Source: Nissolia schottii
Taxonomy: Eukaryota > Streptophyta > Magnoliopsida > Fabales > Fabaceae
Direction: 5' to 3'
Assembly (NCBI GenBank): GCA_003254905.1
Contig: QANU01013586.1
Location: 96,230 to 160,229 of the forward strand
Length of the DNA: 64,000 bases
Positions 50,074 to 61,736 of the stretch are shown piece by piece. The translations under genes were made by a program, and so were the position numbers. Numbering within the stretch: the stretch's first letter is position 1; each line of letters starts with the position of its first letter. The notes beneath the pieces are model-generated. The model made no database searches, had not been told where the DNA came from, and was given only the letters and a program-made list of their open reading frames with translations.

Positions 50074-50142
50074 GGTCTCGAACTCGGGACCTTGCTTAAG
50101 CGATACCAAGCAGCTTACCACTTGGACCAACCCCCGTTGGTT
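50074..50142 (-). mobile_element. tRNA-derived SINE head
   Basis: Read on the minus strand: GGGGGTTGGTCCAAGTGG (A box TGGTCCAAGTGG), gcttggtatcgcttaagc, then ggtcccGAGTTCGAGACC (B box). A and B boxes spaced about 35-40 bases apart form an internal RNA polymerase III promoter, as in tRNA-related SINEs. The body and tail would run into the gap on the low-coordinate side. A relative is at 3721-3765. Confidence 0.6.
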
Positions 50143-50399
50143 TACTCATCATACAATGATATATGAGAAACATCATTTTGAGAACACATCCAATAATGAA
50201 TTATATGTGCATTAAAGGATTAAGGATATGGGTATATGCATGAATATCAAGTGCTATAGTGTTAGAGTGCATGCATGTTAGCCAAAGAATATTATTTGAT
50301 TAATATAATGATTTGATCATCACCTAATTGTATATGCATGATGCATTGATTGATCTATAGATGCATATTAAGATATTAGAATACATCGGACTAACTATA

Positions 50400-51660
50400 T
50401 TTTCTAGTTAATAATCTTATGTATAGGAAAGTGCAAGGCATCAAGAACAAGATGGAACAAGAAGGAACATATTCATATGATGCCCAAAGTCAAAAGAAGG
50501 AGCACAAAATGCTTCTCCCATGAAGAACATGGTAATGGCGAAGATAGGATTCATGAAGAATACCAAGTCCAAGCAAGTGGTCAAAAGGATATAGTTTCTT
50601 AAGACTTAAGGTATTCTTGTCAAAGGAGAATTGATATATATATATATATATATATAAAATGATGCTTTTCTTATCAATTTCCCATACAGATAAGAGGCGT
50701 TGATCAAAGAAAATGCAAGGCAAGAAGAATAGAAGGAAGAATTGGGTTTTTGGCCATTCAGCGCCTTCTCAGGGCCACTGAGCGACCTCTGTTCCAAGTG
50801 AGCTTGCTTAAGGGCGAAGTGACTTCAAGGCAAAGAAACCGAAGTAGCCCTGTAATCCGCTCAGTGACCCTTGCAAACCACTCAGCGGTTTGAGCCTGAA
50901 ATTTCCTTTAAAAGGGGAACAAACTCATTCATTCAGGGGGGATTCAGAGACATACACATATAGAAAAGCGACACCGAAGAGAAGAACAGAGAGGGAAGCC
51001 AAGAGTTGTCCAAGGAACACGGTGACACTCACCATGGCGGTGTGAGAACGTGTCATAGTGAGCGTCCATCACCTTGCCCCTTTGATTTCTTCTTGTAAGA
51101 TGGATAGTTAATCCTCTTATTGTTGGGATTCGATGAGTATTATGGTTTGATTGTATTCATCTTAACTCTTTTATATATGAAGCTATTGAATTCTATGATT
51201 TGCATGATTTGATCTTGAACTAAATGCTTATTTTAGCCTGATTAACTATGATTTGATTTAAGATTTGATTTCGTGCGCAGAGCGACATCATTGAGTTGGA
51301 TCTAGAGAAAATCATCTAATATTCCTAATCGCTAGACATAGAGTTAGGCTTATTAGTCGTTTTAACACCCCGAAGCTATCTTGATTCTCTTTGTTACTTG
51401 TGCGAGACATCGACAAATAACAACGAGAACCGAATGATCTTGTCATGCTTGAAAGAGATGAGTAGGATAAGAACTGGTGGCGAGGAATCAAGGATTTAAT
51501 AGTTCATATGCATTGAGTTAATGGATATATGAAAACTGTAGTATGAGTTAATTCTCAGCAAGTTTTCTTATCTATTTTTCATTCGTTGTCAATTTATCGC
51601 GTTATTTTATTTTATTTGTTTTCAAATATAATTTCCCAAACCAAACAACCATCTTATTTA
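50400..51660 (+). mobile_element. LTR-type retrotransposon remnant
   Basis: Non-coding sequence with the composition of a legume Ty3-type LTR or leader: 'ctgagcgacc/cagcgcc' words at 50755-50890, a short leader (aaaaggggaacaaactcattcattcagg), then ttcttgtaagatggatagtt and ttgttgggattcgatgag phrases. The 'ctgagcgacc' word type also occurs in the LTR-like segment near 29465. No polyprotein is present. Confidence 0.35.
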
Positions 51661-53269
51661 ATTAATGAAACTCAAGAACGGATTTATATCACAACTCCCA
51701 GAGGACAACAACCCTTCCACTATGCTGCAATTGAATCCTTTCGGGGATTTGAAAGCAAAACAGTAGATAGGAAAAACAAATAGAAAGAAATAATAAGCTT
51801 TCAACACCCGGCCTCACAGACAAAACCAGCCTCGCATCTACTCGCTTCACTTTGGGAAGGGTTTTAAACCCATCCCAAGTAGGTTGGGTAGGGTGGGTAC
51901 CCTATGGGTAGGGTTCATGTTATCATCTGTAATAAAAATGGTGTGATAAAAATGCGTAAATATTGATTACTGTGGGTATAAATAACATTCTAGCATTAGT
52001 CAATGGAACTTGCCTGAGGCAAATTTTGACCACTATAACTTAATATAGATTGGATCCATTGATTTATTACATGCCACATATACATGCATATACATGTGTT
52101 TTTGCAACTACCCAAAAATCGTTACCAATATACAAGAGATTAATTTCCTTATGAAAGCGTCTTAGGAACATTTGTCATAAAAATATACATTTTAAACTTA
52201 AAATAAAAACAAACTAAAATATATTTTTTAAATAGACATAAATAAACTCTTTACCATAAACATAAATATATATATATATAATGAAATATGTGATTGGTCC
52301 GAAGATCTTGTATGTGTACAATTTAAGCATTATAGACACTGACACGAATGTAAAATAAAATAAATAATCTAACATGATCCTATAGACAACCTCACCTCAA
52401 TGTGACTGCTAACTAAAAAATCCCGACGTTGCTGCAACTGACCATGAACTGCTTCTACTTCTTAACTTGTAACAAGAAGGGGATATGAGGGGTGAGAACT
52501 CGGGGGAGAGCCTTAGTGAGTGAGCGATCACCCACAGCACCCATGGGACCTTCGAAACATGGACATGCATAATGCAATAAATAATAATACTTAACAAACA
52601 AAAATCGTTATAATATCATAATACTAATAATAAAGCTTCCGTGAAAATATTAAAAGAATAACATAGGAAGGTATGTAGATAGATGAATCTTAAACGTTAC
52701 AGTCTAGCTTTAACTAACTACCCAAATATCTTGGTTCTGATATCTAATGGGAATCTGATCTATTCGAGTCTCTATATCCCTAATAGTTGATATGATTCTA
52801 TAACGAAGGTCAACATAGGCTGTTTTTGACGTACAATACTATTCTAGATCCAACTCCCACGAAAATGATTTAAATATAAAATTTGATAATATAATAACCG
52901 ATAACTGATATAACTGACATGATCATAAATGTTGAAATCTATGAACATACACATGCAACATGATGATCTTTATGCATTAAAACAATGGCCCCATGATTTT
53001 TCTAAAAAAGGGTTTCATGACTTTCTAAATCCATTTGTAAACTATTTCGTAAACAATTTTATAAATGTTAATAAAGATAAATATGGTTTTCATAAAAGGT
53101 TTCAATAAAACAATTTTAGAAATGCTTTCCTAAAGTAAATCCTTATTTTCCAAAAACAACTTTTCATAAAACAAATCCTTATTTTTCTAAAATGTGGAAA
53201 ATATTATAACTAAATAATGCTTATAAAATATGAACATAACATAATGACAAAAATAGACCATGAGCAGTA

Positions 53270-53560
53270 ACCTACTCACCTAGAGTTGCCAGAGACTAAC
53301 TGTCATTCCTTGCAAGCTTGGTAGAAACTCAAACGACACCGTTGACTGACTCGGAACACTAAAACTCCTAATGAAATAGCGTAGGAACCCTATGTGGAGA
53401 CACTGCTTTTCTAAAAACAAAAATATTAAACTAGAGTAAAAGTCCGACTATAAGCGAAACCTTCTAGCTCTTGAGTGAATCAACAAGTAAAAACACTCAT
53501 TGAGAGGTTCTATTTATAGGGAAGCTTAACATTCTCTCTAACCAAATTTTTCATTGCGGG
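53270..53560 (-). mobile_element. LTR-like promoter segment on the minus strand
   Basis: On the minus strand a TATA box (ccctataaatagaacc, about 53520) is followed about 230 bases later by ctctaggtgagtaggtt, a splice-donor-like sequence. The order is the same as in the TGTAACATCCC-type segment at 28187-29556. The surrounding sequence on both sides is non-coding. The element boundaries are unknown. Confidence 0.3.
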
Positions 53561-54705
53561 ACTTATTTCTTCATACCACTGCGACGATCTTAACTACTAC
53601 AGCAGTTCGCTATGCTCCATATCGCTATAGCGGTGTCCTAAATATGGGACACCATAGCTTTTCACATATAACCAAGTATAAGGAGATCTATAATTTTAAT
53701 ATGAGTTGGAAGGGGTGTGTATCAAAGGAAGTTAGCTAATGATGGTACTAAGATGTACCAAAGGAAACTCCTCCAATTCAAGGTGGACTCCAGACCTCCT
53801 TGGACGAGTGATGAATGTGGCGACATGGGTACTTGCAAGCACTCTGATGCCCGAGTCAGAAGTACATGTGAGATGTTTATTAGGTTATATGAAAAATATT
53901 TTGGCTACATACATGACAGATTGATCCCTTTATATTCGTGGAATGCCTCTCGTATTTAGGTCAAACTGGCGACTCCAAGTGGACTCTCTTCGGACCTGAA
54001 CTCTTGGTGGTTGTGGGCTAGACGAAGTTGGATTCGACCTTGAGCCCATAATCCGTGGAGGCCTCTGAGGCCGTTCTAGCTCCTCTCAGAGCTAGTTCGT
54101 AACATAAGCTATTGAGCTAGTACAAATCTCAAGGATTGAGTCGCCTCGCTAATATATTTTATGAGACTTTTAACACTCACACTTAAGCCATAACAAAGTT
54201 GTCATTGTAAAGAGATATAATATAAAATTAGGTACCATCTTAAGAATTATTTCTCCTAAAAATTTAAATTGGTGAAAAAAGACTATTTTAATAGTTTTAT
54301 ATTATACCTCTTTACCATCCTTAATAATGTTGCTTTTTGTTAGAAGATGCCGCAACAGAAGCTAATGGACTTGAGATGGGACATTATGTGACTATTAATT
54401 ATATAGTACATCTTTATATGATTTTGTTTAGAGTAACATTGTATTGACGTCAATCTCAATGTAATCACTTAGTTATCTCTCTCACTAACATCATGTGGTG
54501 CACACTCACATAATTGATATGGCTGTAGGCCTCATAATATTTGTGAGAAGAGTGGTTAGGTGACTACACTAAAATTAGTGGCAAAGTATTATTTTCCGTT
54601 TATAATAGGCAGGTTAGTTGCCAATCTGTCCTAATTAGTTAAAAGGGGAAAGAAATGACTAAAGAAAGGGTAAAATGAATTAGAAAAAAGGAAGGCCTAA
54701 ATAAC

Positions 54706-54736
54706 AACGTGACACGTGTTACGTCAAGATACGTGT
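54706..54736. promoter_or_regulatory. Cluster of ACGTG (ABRE/G-box) motifs
   Basis: Within about 30 bases lie aacgtgac, acacgtgtt (54712-54720, G-box), tacgtcaag and tacgtgtg: four ACGT cores. They lie 1.35 kb upstream of the MYB start codon, so the link to that gene is uncertain. Confidence 0.35.
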
Positions 54737-55991
54737 GTAGCTATAATTGACGTCTGTCAATGTGACAATAATGTTACCAAACTCTACAAGTTATTAGTCA
54801 TTTGTGAGCAACATGTTTGTTGAATCTTGAATGATAGCTTTTAACTTTTATCCACCATAAAGCGGACATGCCGGAAAAGCTAGGGTTCAGGGATTAGGGG
54901 GAGATCTATCCACATGTGGAGGACGCCAAAGAGGGTAATAGTAGGTAAAGGTAAAGGGGTCTTAGGACAACCACGCTCGCCATCCCACAGCTACGTACCT
55001 AAGCACATGACATACTCGTGATGCTTTGTTGTCTCTCTCGCTCTCACCACCTAGGCCACAAACAATCATGTTATTTGCAAATCAATAATGTTATTTTACA
55101 CTAATTTTGGATAAATATCAAATCTCCTTGTCTCACATATATCATAAGACCTACACTTACATCACGTAATGTGTGTGAGAAGAAACCTTTGATCAATAAA
55201 AATATTTTCTTTTATGCCAAAAACATATTTTTAAGCACAATTAATGAGAAAAAAAGTGATTTTAAGTCAAATTTCATATAGTGTCTATTCTCTTTTCTTT
55301 AGCTCTCTTTCTTTAAAAGCAACTTATAGTTACGATATTAGTTAACTCTTATCATTCACTTGATGTAAATATTTGTGGTGGTAACATCTATACGATTAAT
55401 AAAATGAAAACAAAATATAAATACTATTTTGGTCTCTAAAAATTCAATTGAATAATTTTTTAGTTCTAAAATTATATTTATTAAATATTTTTTAAAATAA
55501 AATGCAACAAGATATTTATCATCATCACTTTCTTCATGTTATTCACTTGTCAGACACATGTTTATCAAGACCCAATAATGTACATAAAGCGTTTGGAAGA
55601 GATCTTCTACTAATCCCCTCCCCAGTTGTTACTTAAAGTACCTTGTGAGTAATTATTAACTGCACATATAAAATGTACGCAAATGGGGGAAGAGATAACA
55701 ACAAAAAGCAAAAAGGTGAATGCACCCCTGACCCCTCCAAACCCAACCTTTCTCGCTCATGGGTTGCCCAAACTTGCACCACAAGGGTAGGGGCAAGGAA
55801 AAACGGAAAGTGGAAGGTGTACCACAACCAAACTCATTTATCTTTTCCTCCTGTTCTCCCCTTCTATTCTTTCTTCCATTATCTTTCCTTAAACCCAACT
55901 TCCAACTCTTCTAGAAACGGGCCCCACTCTCTCTCTCAAGCATGATAATGAACCAACACAATAAATAATCAACTACCATTACCATCCATCT

Positions 55992-55999
55992 CTATATAT
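55992..55999 (+). promoter_or_regulatory. TATA box of the MYB gene
   Basis: The sequence ctctatatatgcg lies about 90 bases upstream of the ATG at 56087. If used, transcription starts near 56025, after or at the upstream in-frame ATG at 56021, which supports 56087 as the real start. Confidence 0.5.
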
Positions 56000-56086
56000 G
56001 CGCTTTCCGCACATGAATATATGGCCGGGAAACTCACTACAACAATCTTAAATAACTACCAAGTTAAGAGTCACGCTGATTTTATT

Positions 56087-56737
56087 ATGGGAAGGTCTCC
56101 TTGCTGCGAGAAGGCTCACACAAACAAAGGAGCGTGGACCAAAGAAGAAGACGATCGCCTCATCTCTTATATTCGATCTCACGGCGAGGGCTGCTGGCGC
56201 TCTCTCCCCAAAGCGGCCGGGCTCCTCCGTTGCGGGAAGAGCTGCCGCCTCCGCTGGATCAACTATCTCCGCCCGGACCTCAAGCGCGGCAACTTCACCC
56301 AACAAGAAGACGACCTCATCATCAAACTCCACAGCCTCCTTGGCAACAAGTAGGAGTAACTATGTATATATATTTGCATGCTCGCTTGCTTCCTTCCCGT
56401 ATATATTATATTAAGCACGAATATTAATAATTATGTGGGTTGGCTGGTACGTAGGTGGTCTCTAATAGCAGGAAGAATGCCGGGGAGAACAGACAACGAG
56501 ATAAAGAACTACTGGAATACGCACATAAGAAGGAAGCTGGTAAGCAGAGGAATTGACCCCGCAACTCACAAGCCTCTTGCTTTGGCAGCAGCTGCTCCTA
56601 AACAAGAGGAGGGCTCCTGCCCTGACCCTCACTGCTTGAACCTGGACCTAACCATTAGTCCTCCTTCCCATCATCTCTCCACCTGTGGGGCTGGCTGGGG
56701 CCGATCGACTTCTTGCCCTTCCAATGAAATGAAATAA
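56087..56737 (+). CDS. R2R3-MYB transcription factor, subgroup 4 repressor type
   Basis: Two exons, 56087-56349 and 56455-56737, joined inside Lys88 (AA|gtagga, tacgtag|G). They give 181 aa. The start [23 protein letters not shown] is the family standard. R2 (about 14-61) keeps its three Trp; R3 (about 67-112) has the usual Phe/Trp set. R3 also carries the bHLH-binding signature D-L-x2-K-x3-L-x6-L-x3-R (starting at [11 protein letters not shown]). After R3 come the subgroup-4 C1 motif [14 protein letters not shown] (116-129) and an EAR-type repression motif LNLDL (149-153) within [11 protein letters not shown]. The single intron at the GNK|WS position fits this subgroup. Members such as MYB3, MYB4, MYB6, MYB8 and MYB32 repress phenylpropanoid or flavonoid genes in the nucleus. 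At 181 aa it is at the short end of the group, closest in style to MYB6/MYB8. Confidence 0.92.
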
Positions 56738-57039
56738 CATTCTTTTTTGTCGATTTAAAACATATTCCTCTCATTTAATGCATGCGTTGTGTACAAGATT
56801 TGCAAAATTATATATATATATTTCCTACCAGTTTTCGCCTAGTTAATCAAATCCAACAACCCACCCTCGTGTACTTGGATCGATACCCTTCGATCAATGT
56901 ATACATGTGGTTTGGGATGTGAAGAATATTTAGTCCCAACTTAGCTAATATATAAGATTCTTTCTCATTTCCGGTTCTAATCATGCTTGCTTAATGAACG
57001 TCCTCTTTCTCAATAGTATTTAGCTAGCTAGATGCGTAG

Positions 57040-57080
<41 letters not shown>

Positions 57081-57650
57081 GTAAATGAGACAAATCAAAC
57101 TAAAAGCTTGTTAGCAATAATTTATCTGCCACATTAGTTTAGGGTCACGTCATGGGGTCGGTGAGTAAGTTGATTGGATTGGGACAGCGGGTCATGCATG
57201 GCCATTCACTCACTAGTTATGGGCTGGTGATGAAAACCCGTTGTTAATTTGTATTGCTTATGCCTTTTCTTTGTATTTTTACTTAAGATTTGATTTAAAA
57301 AAAAATTATATATTACAAATTTTACTAATTTTAAACTTTTAAAGTTCTAAGAGCCAAATTTAAAATAAAAATAGAAATGAAAAAAAAAGGATTTTAAGAT
57401 TTTAAACTGGAAGTGATATTGATTAAGAGCTCATACGTAATTTCGTATACAAAAAATACAATTCATAACATTAATTCCCTAATTAAAATAAAAATTTGGA
57501 TTTGAGAGCATTAGAGGAAATTAAGAAAGAAAGAAAGAAAGATAGAGATGAGTGATGACAGGTAGATTCGATTTCGAATTCAACGTGTTTTCGGGGACCA
57601 TAAATTTTTCTGGTTGAATTACATTTCTTTAAATCTAGAAAATGAATGGT
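56738..57650. other. Intergenic region downstream of the MYB gene
   Basis: AT-rich with no gene. It contains a (TA)n array at 57042-57074 and a short (GAAA)n run at 57527-57541. Confidence 0.5.
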
Positions 57651-57659
57651 GATGACTAG

Positions 57660-58793
57660 GATGATATTCTTGTCTTTTGGTGTCATCTAATGATACTCTT
57701 AAAATCCAAAAAAATAAATTTTTAAAATTATAAATTAACTCACATATTTTAATATTTATTAAATTTTATTCTTAATTTGCAAAATTTTAATATTTACACA
57801 GTAATCTCACAGTTATTTATAAAATTATTAAAATACCCCCATCATCTCTCCTCCCTCTCTGTTTCTCTCCCTCTCCTCCGCCACCCCACCGCCACTGCTG
57901 CCACCTATCTCACCAACCTTACCATATCGTGCTGGGGAATGCCTTTAGTGATGCAGACAACAAGATCCAATTCGGCCTCCATAGCCTCCATGATTGCAGT
58001 CGCAGCAAAAGGCTACGATGTGGTGACGGAGGGAAAGGTGACGGCGGAGAGGACCTGATTCCGGTGGCAGAACCGGTTTCTAGCTACGACGTGGTAATCG
58101 AGGCGTTGTCGGCGCTGACTGTTAGCGATCTCCGGGAGATCGCGAAGCGCATGGTGGCTGCGGGCTTTGGGAAGGAGTGCGCGCGCGTGTACGGCATCTG
58201 CCGGAGGGAGTTCTTGGAGGAGAGTTTCTCGAAGTTAGGGTTTCGGAGCCTTGGCGTTTTGGAGATTCAGGAGATGCCATGGCAGGACCTCGAAGACGAG
58301 ATCTAGCGGTGGATCAACGCTTCAAACGTTGCTCTTGGGATCCTCTTCCCCAGCGAGCGCCGACTTTGCGATCGCGTCTTCTCTGGCGACGCCTCCGATC
58401 TCGCGTTCACGGAGGTCTGCCGCGAATCGGCGATTCAACCTTTGAGCTCTGCGGACGCCGTCGCTAACTGCAGCCGCTCACCGGAGCAAAGGAGGGTGAA
58501 GGAGGAGGAGTTGAGGGTGCGAGTCAGGGAGAGGCGGTTGCCGAAGGCGGACACGGACGAAGGGGTGGCAAAAGAGAGGGAGAGGGGATCAGAGAGGGAG
58601 GAGAGATGAAGTGGTATTTTGATAATTTTGTAAATAATTGTTAGGTTAACGTATAAATATTAAATTTTTATAAGTTAGAGGCAATATTTAATAAACATTA
58701 AAATATGTGAATTGATTTATAATTTTAAAAATTTCTTTTTTAAATTTTAGAGATTCTATTGGATGATACCAAAAGGTAAGTAAGAGCACCATC
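57660..58793. mobile_element. Pack-MULE-like element carrying an EXO70 gene fragment
   Basis: The left arm (57660-57861) and the complement of the right arm (58590-58793) align along their whole length. Shared blocks are cttttggt(g/a)tcatc, aatttttaaaattataaat, tcacatattttaat(a/g)tttatt, aaaat(t/a)ttaatattta and finally catctctcctccctctctg. I judge identity at roughly 80 percent. Similarity continues weakly to about 57890 (gccacccc). Long inverted arms of about 200 bp around a GC-rich captured gene piece is the definition of a Pack-MULE. No transposase is encoded. The 9-bp target duplication expected of Mutator-like elements was not found; the flanks gatgactag and ttaaccaaa do not match. Confidence 0.65.
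58075..58490 (+). pseudogene. EXO70 exocyst subunit fragment, interrupted by a stop
   Basis: The plus frame reads LREIAKRMVAAGFGKECARVY, then CRREFLEESFSKLGF, then MPWQDLEDEI, a TAG stop at 58304-58306, and continues in the same frame with RWINASNVALGILFPSERRLCDRVFSG and FTEVCRESAIQ. This is the N-terminal to middle portion of plant EXO70, the exocyst subunit that guides secretory vesicles to the plasma membrane; the region matches the family segment around LEDEI-x-RW. The stop replaces the residue before Arg-Trp. Similarity ends near 58490, and the C-terminal half of EXO70 is absent. The fragment is bounded by the inverted arms of the element at 57660-58793 and is much more GC-rich than its surroundings. 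It is a captured fragment, probably non-functional as a protein. Confidence 0.75.
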
Positions 58794-58799
58794 TTAACC

Positions 58800-61695
58800 A
58801 AAAAAAAAAAAAAATCGCTTAAAATATAAGGAAATGAATAATAACATTTCTGGTAAGTAATGTATAGTCTATAGACATAAAATTAAGTACAGATGGCAAT
58901 GAGCAAAAAGGCACGATGGGTAGTGGTAGGTAGAGACATTAGAAGCTTCCACGAGATATTTTTATGTTTCCTTTATTAAAGAAAATGAAATATAAAACAG
59001 ATAGGGAGTGCCATGCCATGCCATGAGTGGAAGAGTTTTTTGTGATTGTTATTCATTGCTGACCTCCCCGTCAATGGGGTATTGATGGCTACTTCCCTGC
59101 TTTCTACTTAATTTCTCAAATTTTAAATCTGTTCAACATCGACCAACATCACGTGCTTAACTTGTGCTGGGTTCTTTCGAGCTCACTGCTGGACCCTCAC
59201 TCAAACTATGTGTATAATTGGTTTTTAAGTAAAAATATTTAGAATTAACTTTAAGTATTTTCAACTGAAAATTAAACATGTTATAAGTGTGAGTTTTGAT
59301 TTACTTTGTATTGAATCAAAACTAATTTTGGAGCTCAAAATGAATTTTGTCATTTTTTTTTGTTTAGTGATCTATTAAACTTTTATAAAATTGATTTTTG
59401 ATCAAATTTATTTTATTATAATTAATTTTGTAGTAAAATTATATTTATATTTAGTATTTTATTAAAAAATTAATTTTGACATAATTAATTTGAAGCAAAC
59501 TTAGAAGCAAATCAATGCTAATTTTGGTAGGTTAAATTCTAGAACGTAGAATTTATTTGAAAATAATGGTTACGAAAAACTAAACAAGATTAAAAACAAT
59601 TCTAATCAATGTCGTTAGGGCAGAAAAAAAAAGTTTTTAAGTATTTAACACCTGTAATAGCATTGAAAATCAAAAAGTTTCATATTTTCAATAAAAAAAT
59701 TATATCTTTTGTAGGGTGCTTGTTAACTTTTTTTTCCCCCTTACTATATTATATATATATAATTAATATTTAATTGTTATACACTAACATTGTAAGATTT
59801 TTTACATTATTATTCGATTAAATTATTTCATATGTATGACTTTTTAAATAGGAAGTAATCAATTCAACTATTTCCTCTTATATGACAAGATGATTTGATG
59901 ATATTATATAAAAATTTTATACTGTCAGCACATAATAATTGAACTCTTAATTTTTGTATTAATTTAATTTTTTTATTTCAATGTAGTTTAAATTGTGAAT
60001 TTTTTAACATGCATGTTATTTCAAATTTAAAATGCAGGCATATTTATTTTTTCAATAAAAAAATTAACAAAACTACATTTCAAACTGAAAATTTGCGGTG
60101 AAATTGAGAATTGAGAGGTGTGTCCGGTGCGCCTAGGCACTGCACACTACCAACTCGTTGGGTGGTGGTTGGTAGGTGAGGGATGTGAGCGAGAACATGT
60201 GTGGTGCCCCGGCAGTGGGACCACCTCTTTAATTCACTCATGCACCGCCGTTGTCCCCTCTCTAGTCCCCTTTAATCTAGGTTTTGTTTGGTATCCCAAA
60301 GGAGAGATGAAAAACCTATAATGACAAAAGAGAAATAAGTGAAAGAAAAATCTTTTCTTTTACTTAATAACTTTGAATTAACCGAAAAAAGTACTTTAGG
60401 ATATTAAACCTAGGGTTTAATTTTAATATACTGATTTTGTTTTAACATCTTTCCACCTCCCTTTAAAAAATTATTTTTATGCTCACTCCAATTCATTCTA
60501 TGCATGTCATTTAGTGATAATAGTACTCACAGCTAATTTCTTCTTTTTTAGACTATATAATATAAGAGCCTCGTCCGTTAAAATGCCCGCCTAGAATCAC
60601 AAAAATTGCTCTTTTTTTTTTTCTTTCATTCATTCTAAAATGATAAGGGTGGGAAAATAAGTAATAATGTATTTTTTTAAAAAAAAATTACATTCTACAT
60701 GTAATAATTAATTGAATGATTATGTAATTTTTTTTGGGCAAAATCAGTATATCAAAAATTAAATTCTAGGTGTAATATCATGATGATTTTTCACGTGTTT
60801 TATGTGGTTAATAATCTTTTACTAAATTTTTCTATTTTTGACAATTTTTTATAACTAAATTCGTTGATTGTCTCTACCATTTCATGATTAATATGATATT
60901 GAAAAACTTTTTATTAAATCATTGAAATAGTTGATTTGTAAGAGTTTTAACAATTTACGTACCATTTAAGTTTATGATACACTTTTTCACAAATATTGTA
61001 TTAAAAAGTATTAATTTATCACATTAAATTACATAACACATCAATATGCATGTTATATTAGATCATGAAATGGTGACAAAAATCAATGAATTTAGTTCTA
61101 AAAATTATTGAAAATAAAAAAATTTAGTATGAGAAGTTAGTTACTTTATAGGACATGTGAGAAACCACATCTTTTAATATAGTTATCATGAATGTATGTA
61201 AGTAACTTATCGATTGTATGAACTCATCTTATTTTGTTTAATTTTGCTTTTTTTAAGGATTGAAGTTAACAAATTAATTTTTATGCACTAATAATGTAAA
61301 ATATCTAATCATATGTTGTCACATAAGTAAACATAATTGAGTCTTATATTTACTATTTCAAAAGTCTTCTATATAACATGATATGATTATATGTCTTAAG
61401 AATAATATTAAATTTAAAATATTAGATTTATTTAGTTCCAATTTTATTTGATATTATCCTAATTTTATTATTATGTTGATTTATTTTTTTAAGCTTATAA
61501 ATAAACCTAAGCTTATTGGACTCAATACACGATTCAATTATATATATATGGGTAGGAAGATACCATGATTGTATTATTGAATCAGGGTAACTCACTTTCA
61601 TTATGCATGTCATTATGCATATATATTGGTAGGAAGATACTTCAATTAATCTTTTTATTTCCAACTCCTAGACAAGCATGGGTATATATATGCCC

Positions 61696-61736
<41 letters not shown>

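Larger units (their letters stand above)
48641..51931. mobile_element. Probable hAT-like element with nested insertions
   Basis: The left end is tagggatggcaatgag and the complement of the right end is tacagatgataacatga, partly matching inverted ends. The 8-mer ataaaaat flanks both sides (48633-48640 and 51932-51939). Near the ends the GC-rich words cccgtccagcgggtgcccaccc (left) and gtaggttgggtagggtgggt (right) are complementary in type. Between them lie a foldback hairpin (49262-49510), the assembly gap, a SINE head (50074-50142) and LTR-like sequence (about 50400-51660), so the 3.3 kb would be a nest rather than one simple element. The duplicated 8-mer is A/T only, which weakens the case. 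Confidence 0.45.
53600..56000. other. Intergenic region upstream of the MYB gene
   Basis: No gene is supported. Positions 53940-54130 hold short palindromes (gaggcctctgaggcc, ctagctcctctcagagctag) of unknown meaning. The G-box cluster at 54706-54736 lies 1.35 kb before the MYB start. Positions 55600-55980 are pyrimidine-rich and probably proximal promoter and leader of the MYB gene. Confidence 0.45.

Noticed and set aside
56021..56086. Upstream in-frame ATG of the MYB gene
   Set aside because: The conserved MGRSPCCEK start is at 56087, and the TATA box position would place the transcription start at or after 56021.
60118..60321. 67-codon frame in a locally GC-richer patch
   Set aside because: Short, no domain, and no splice partners found.
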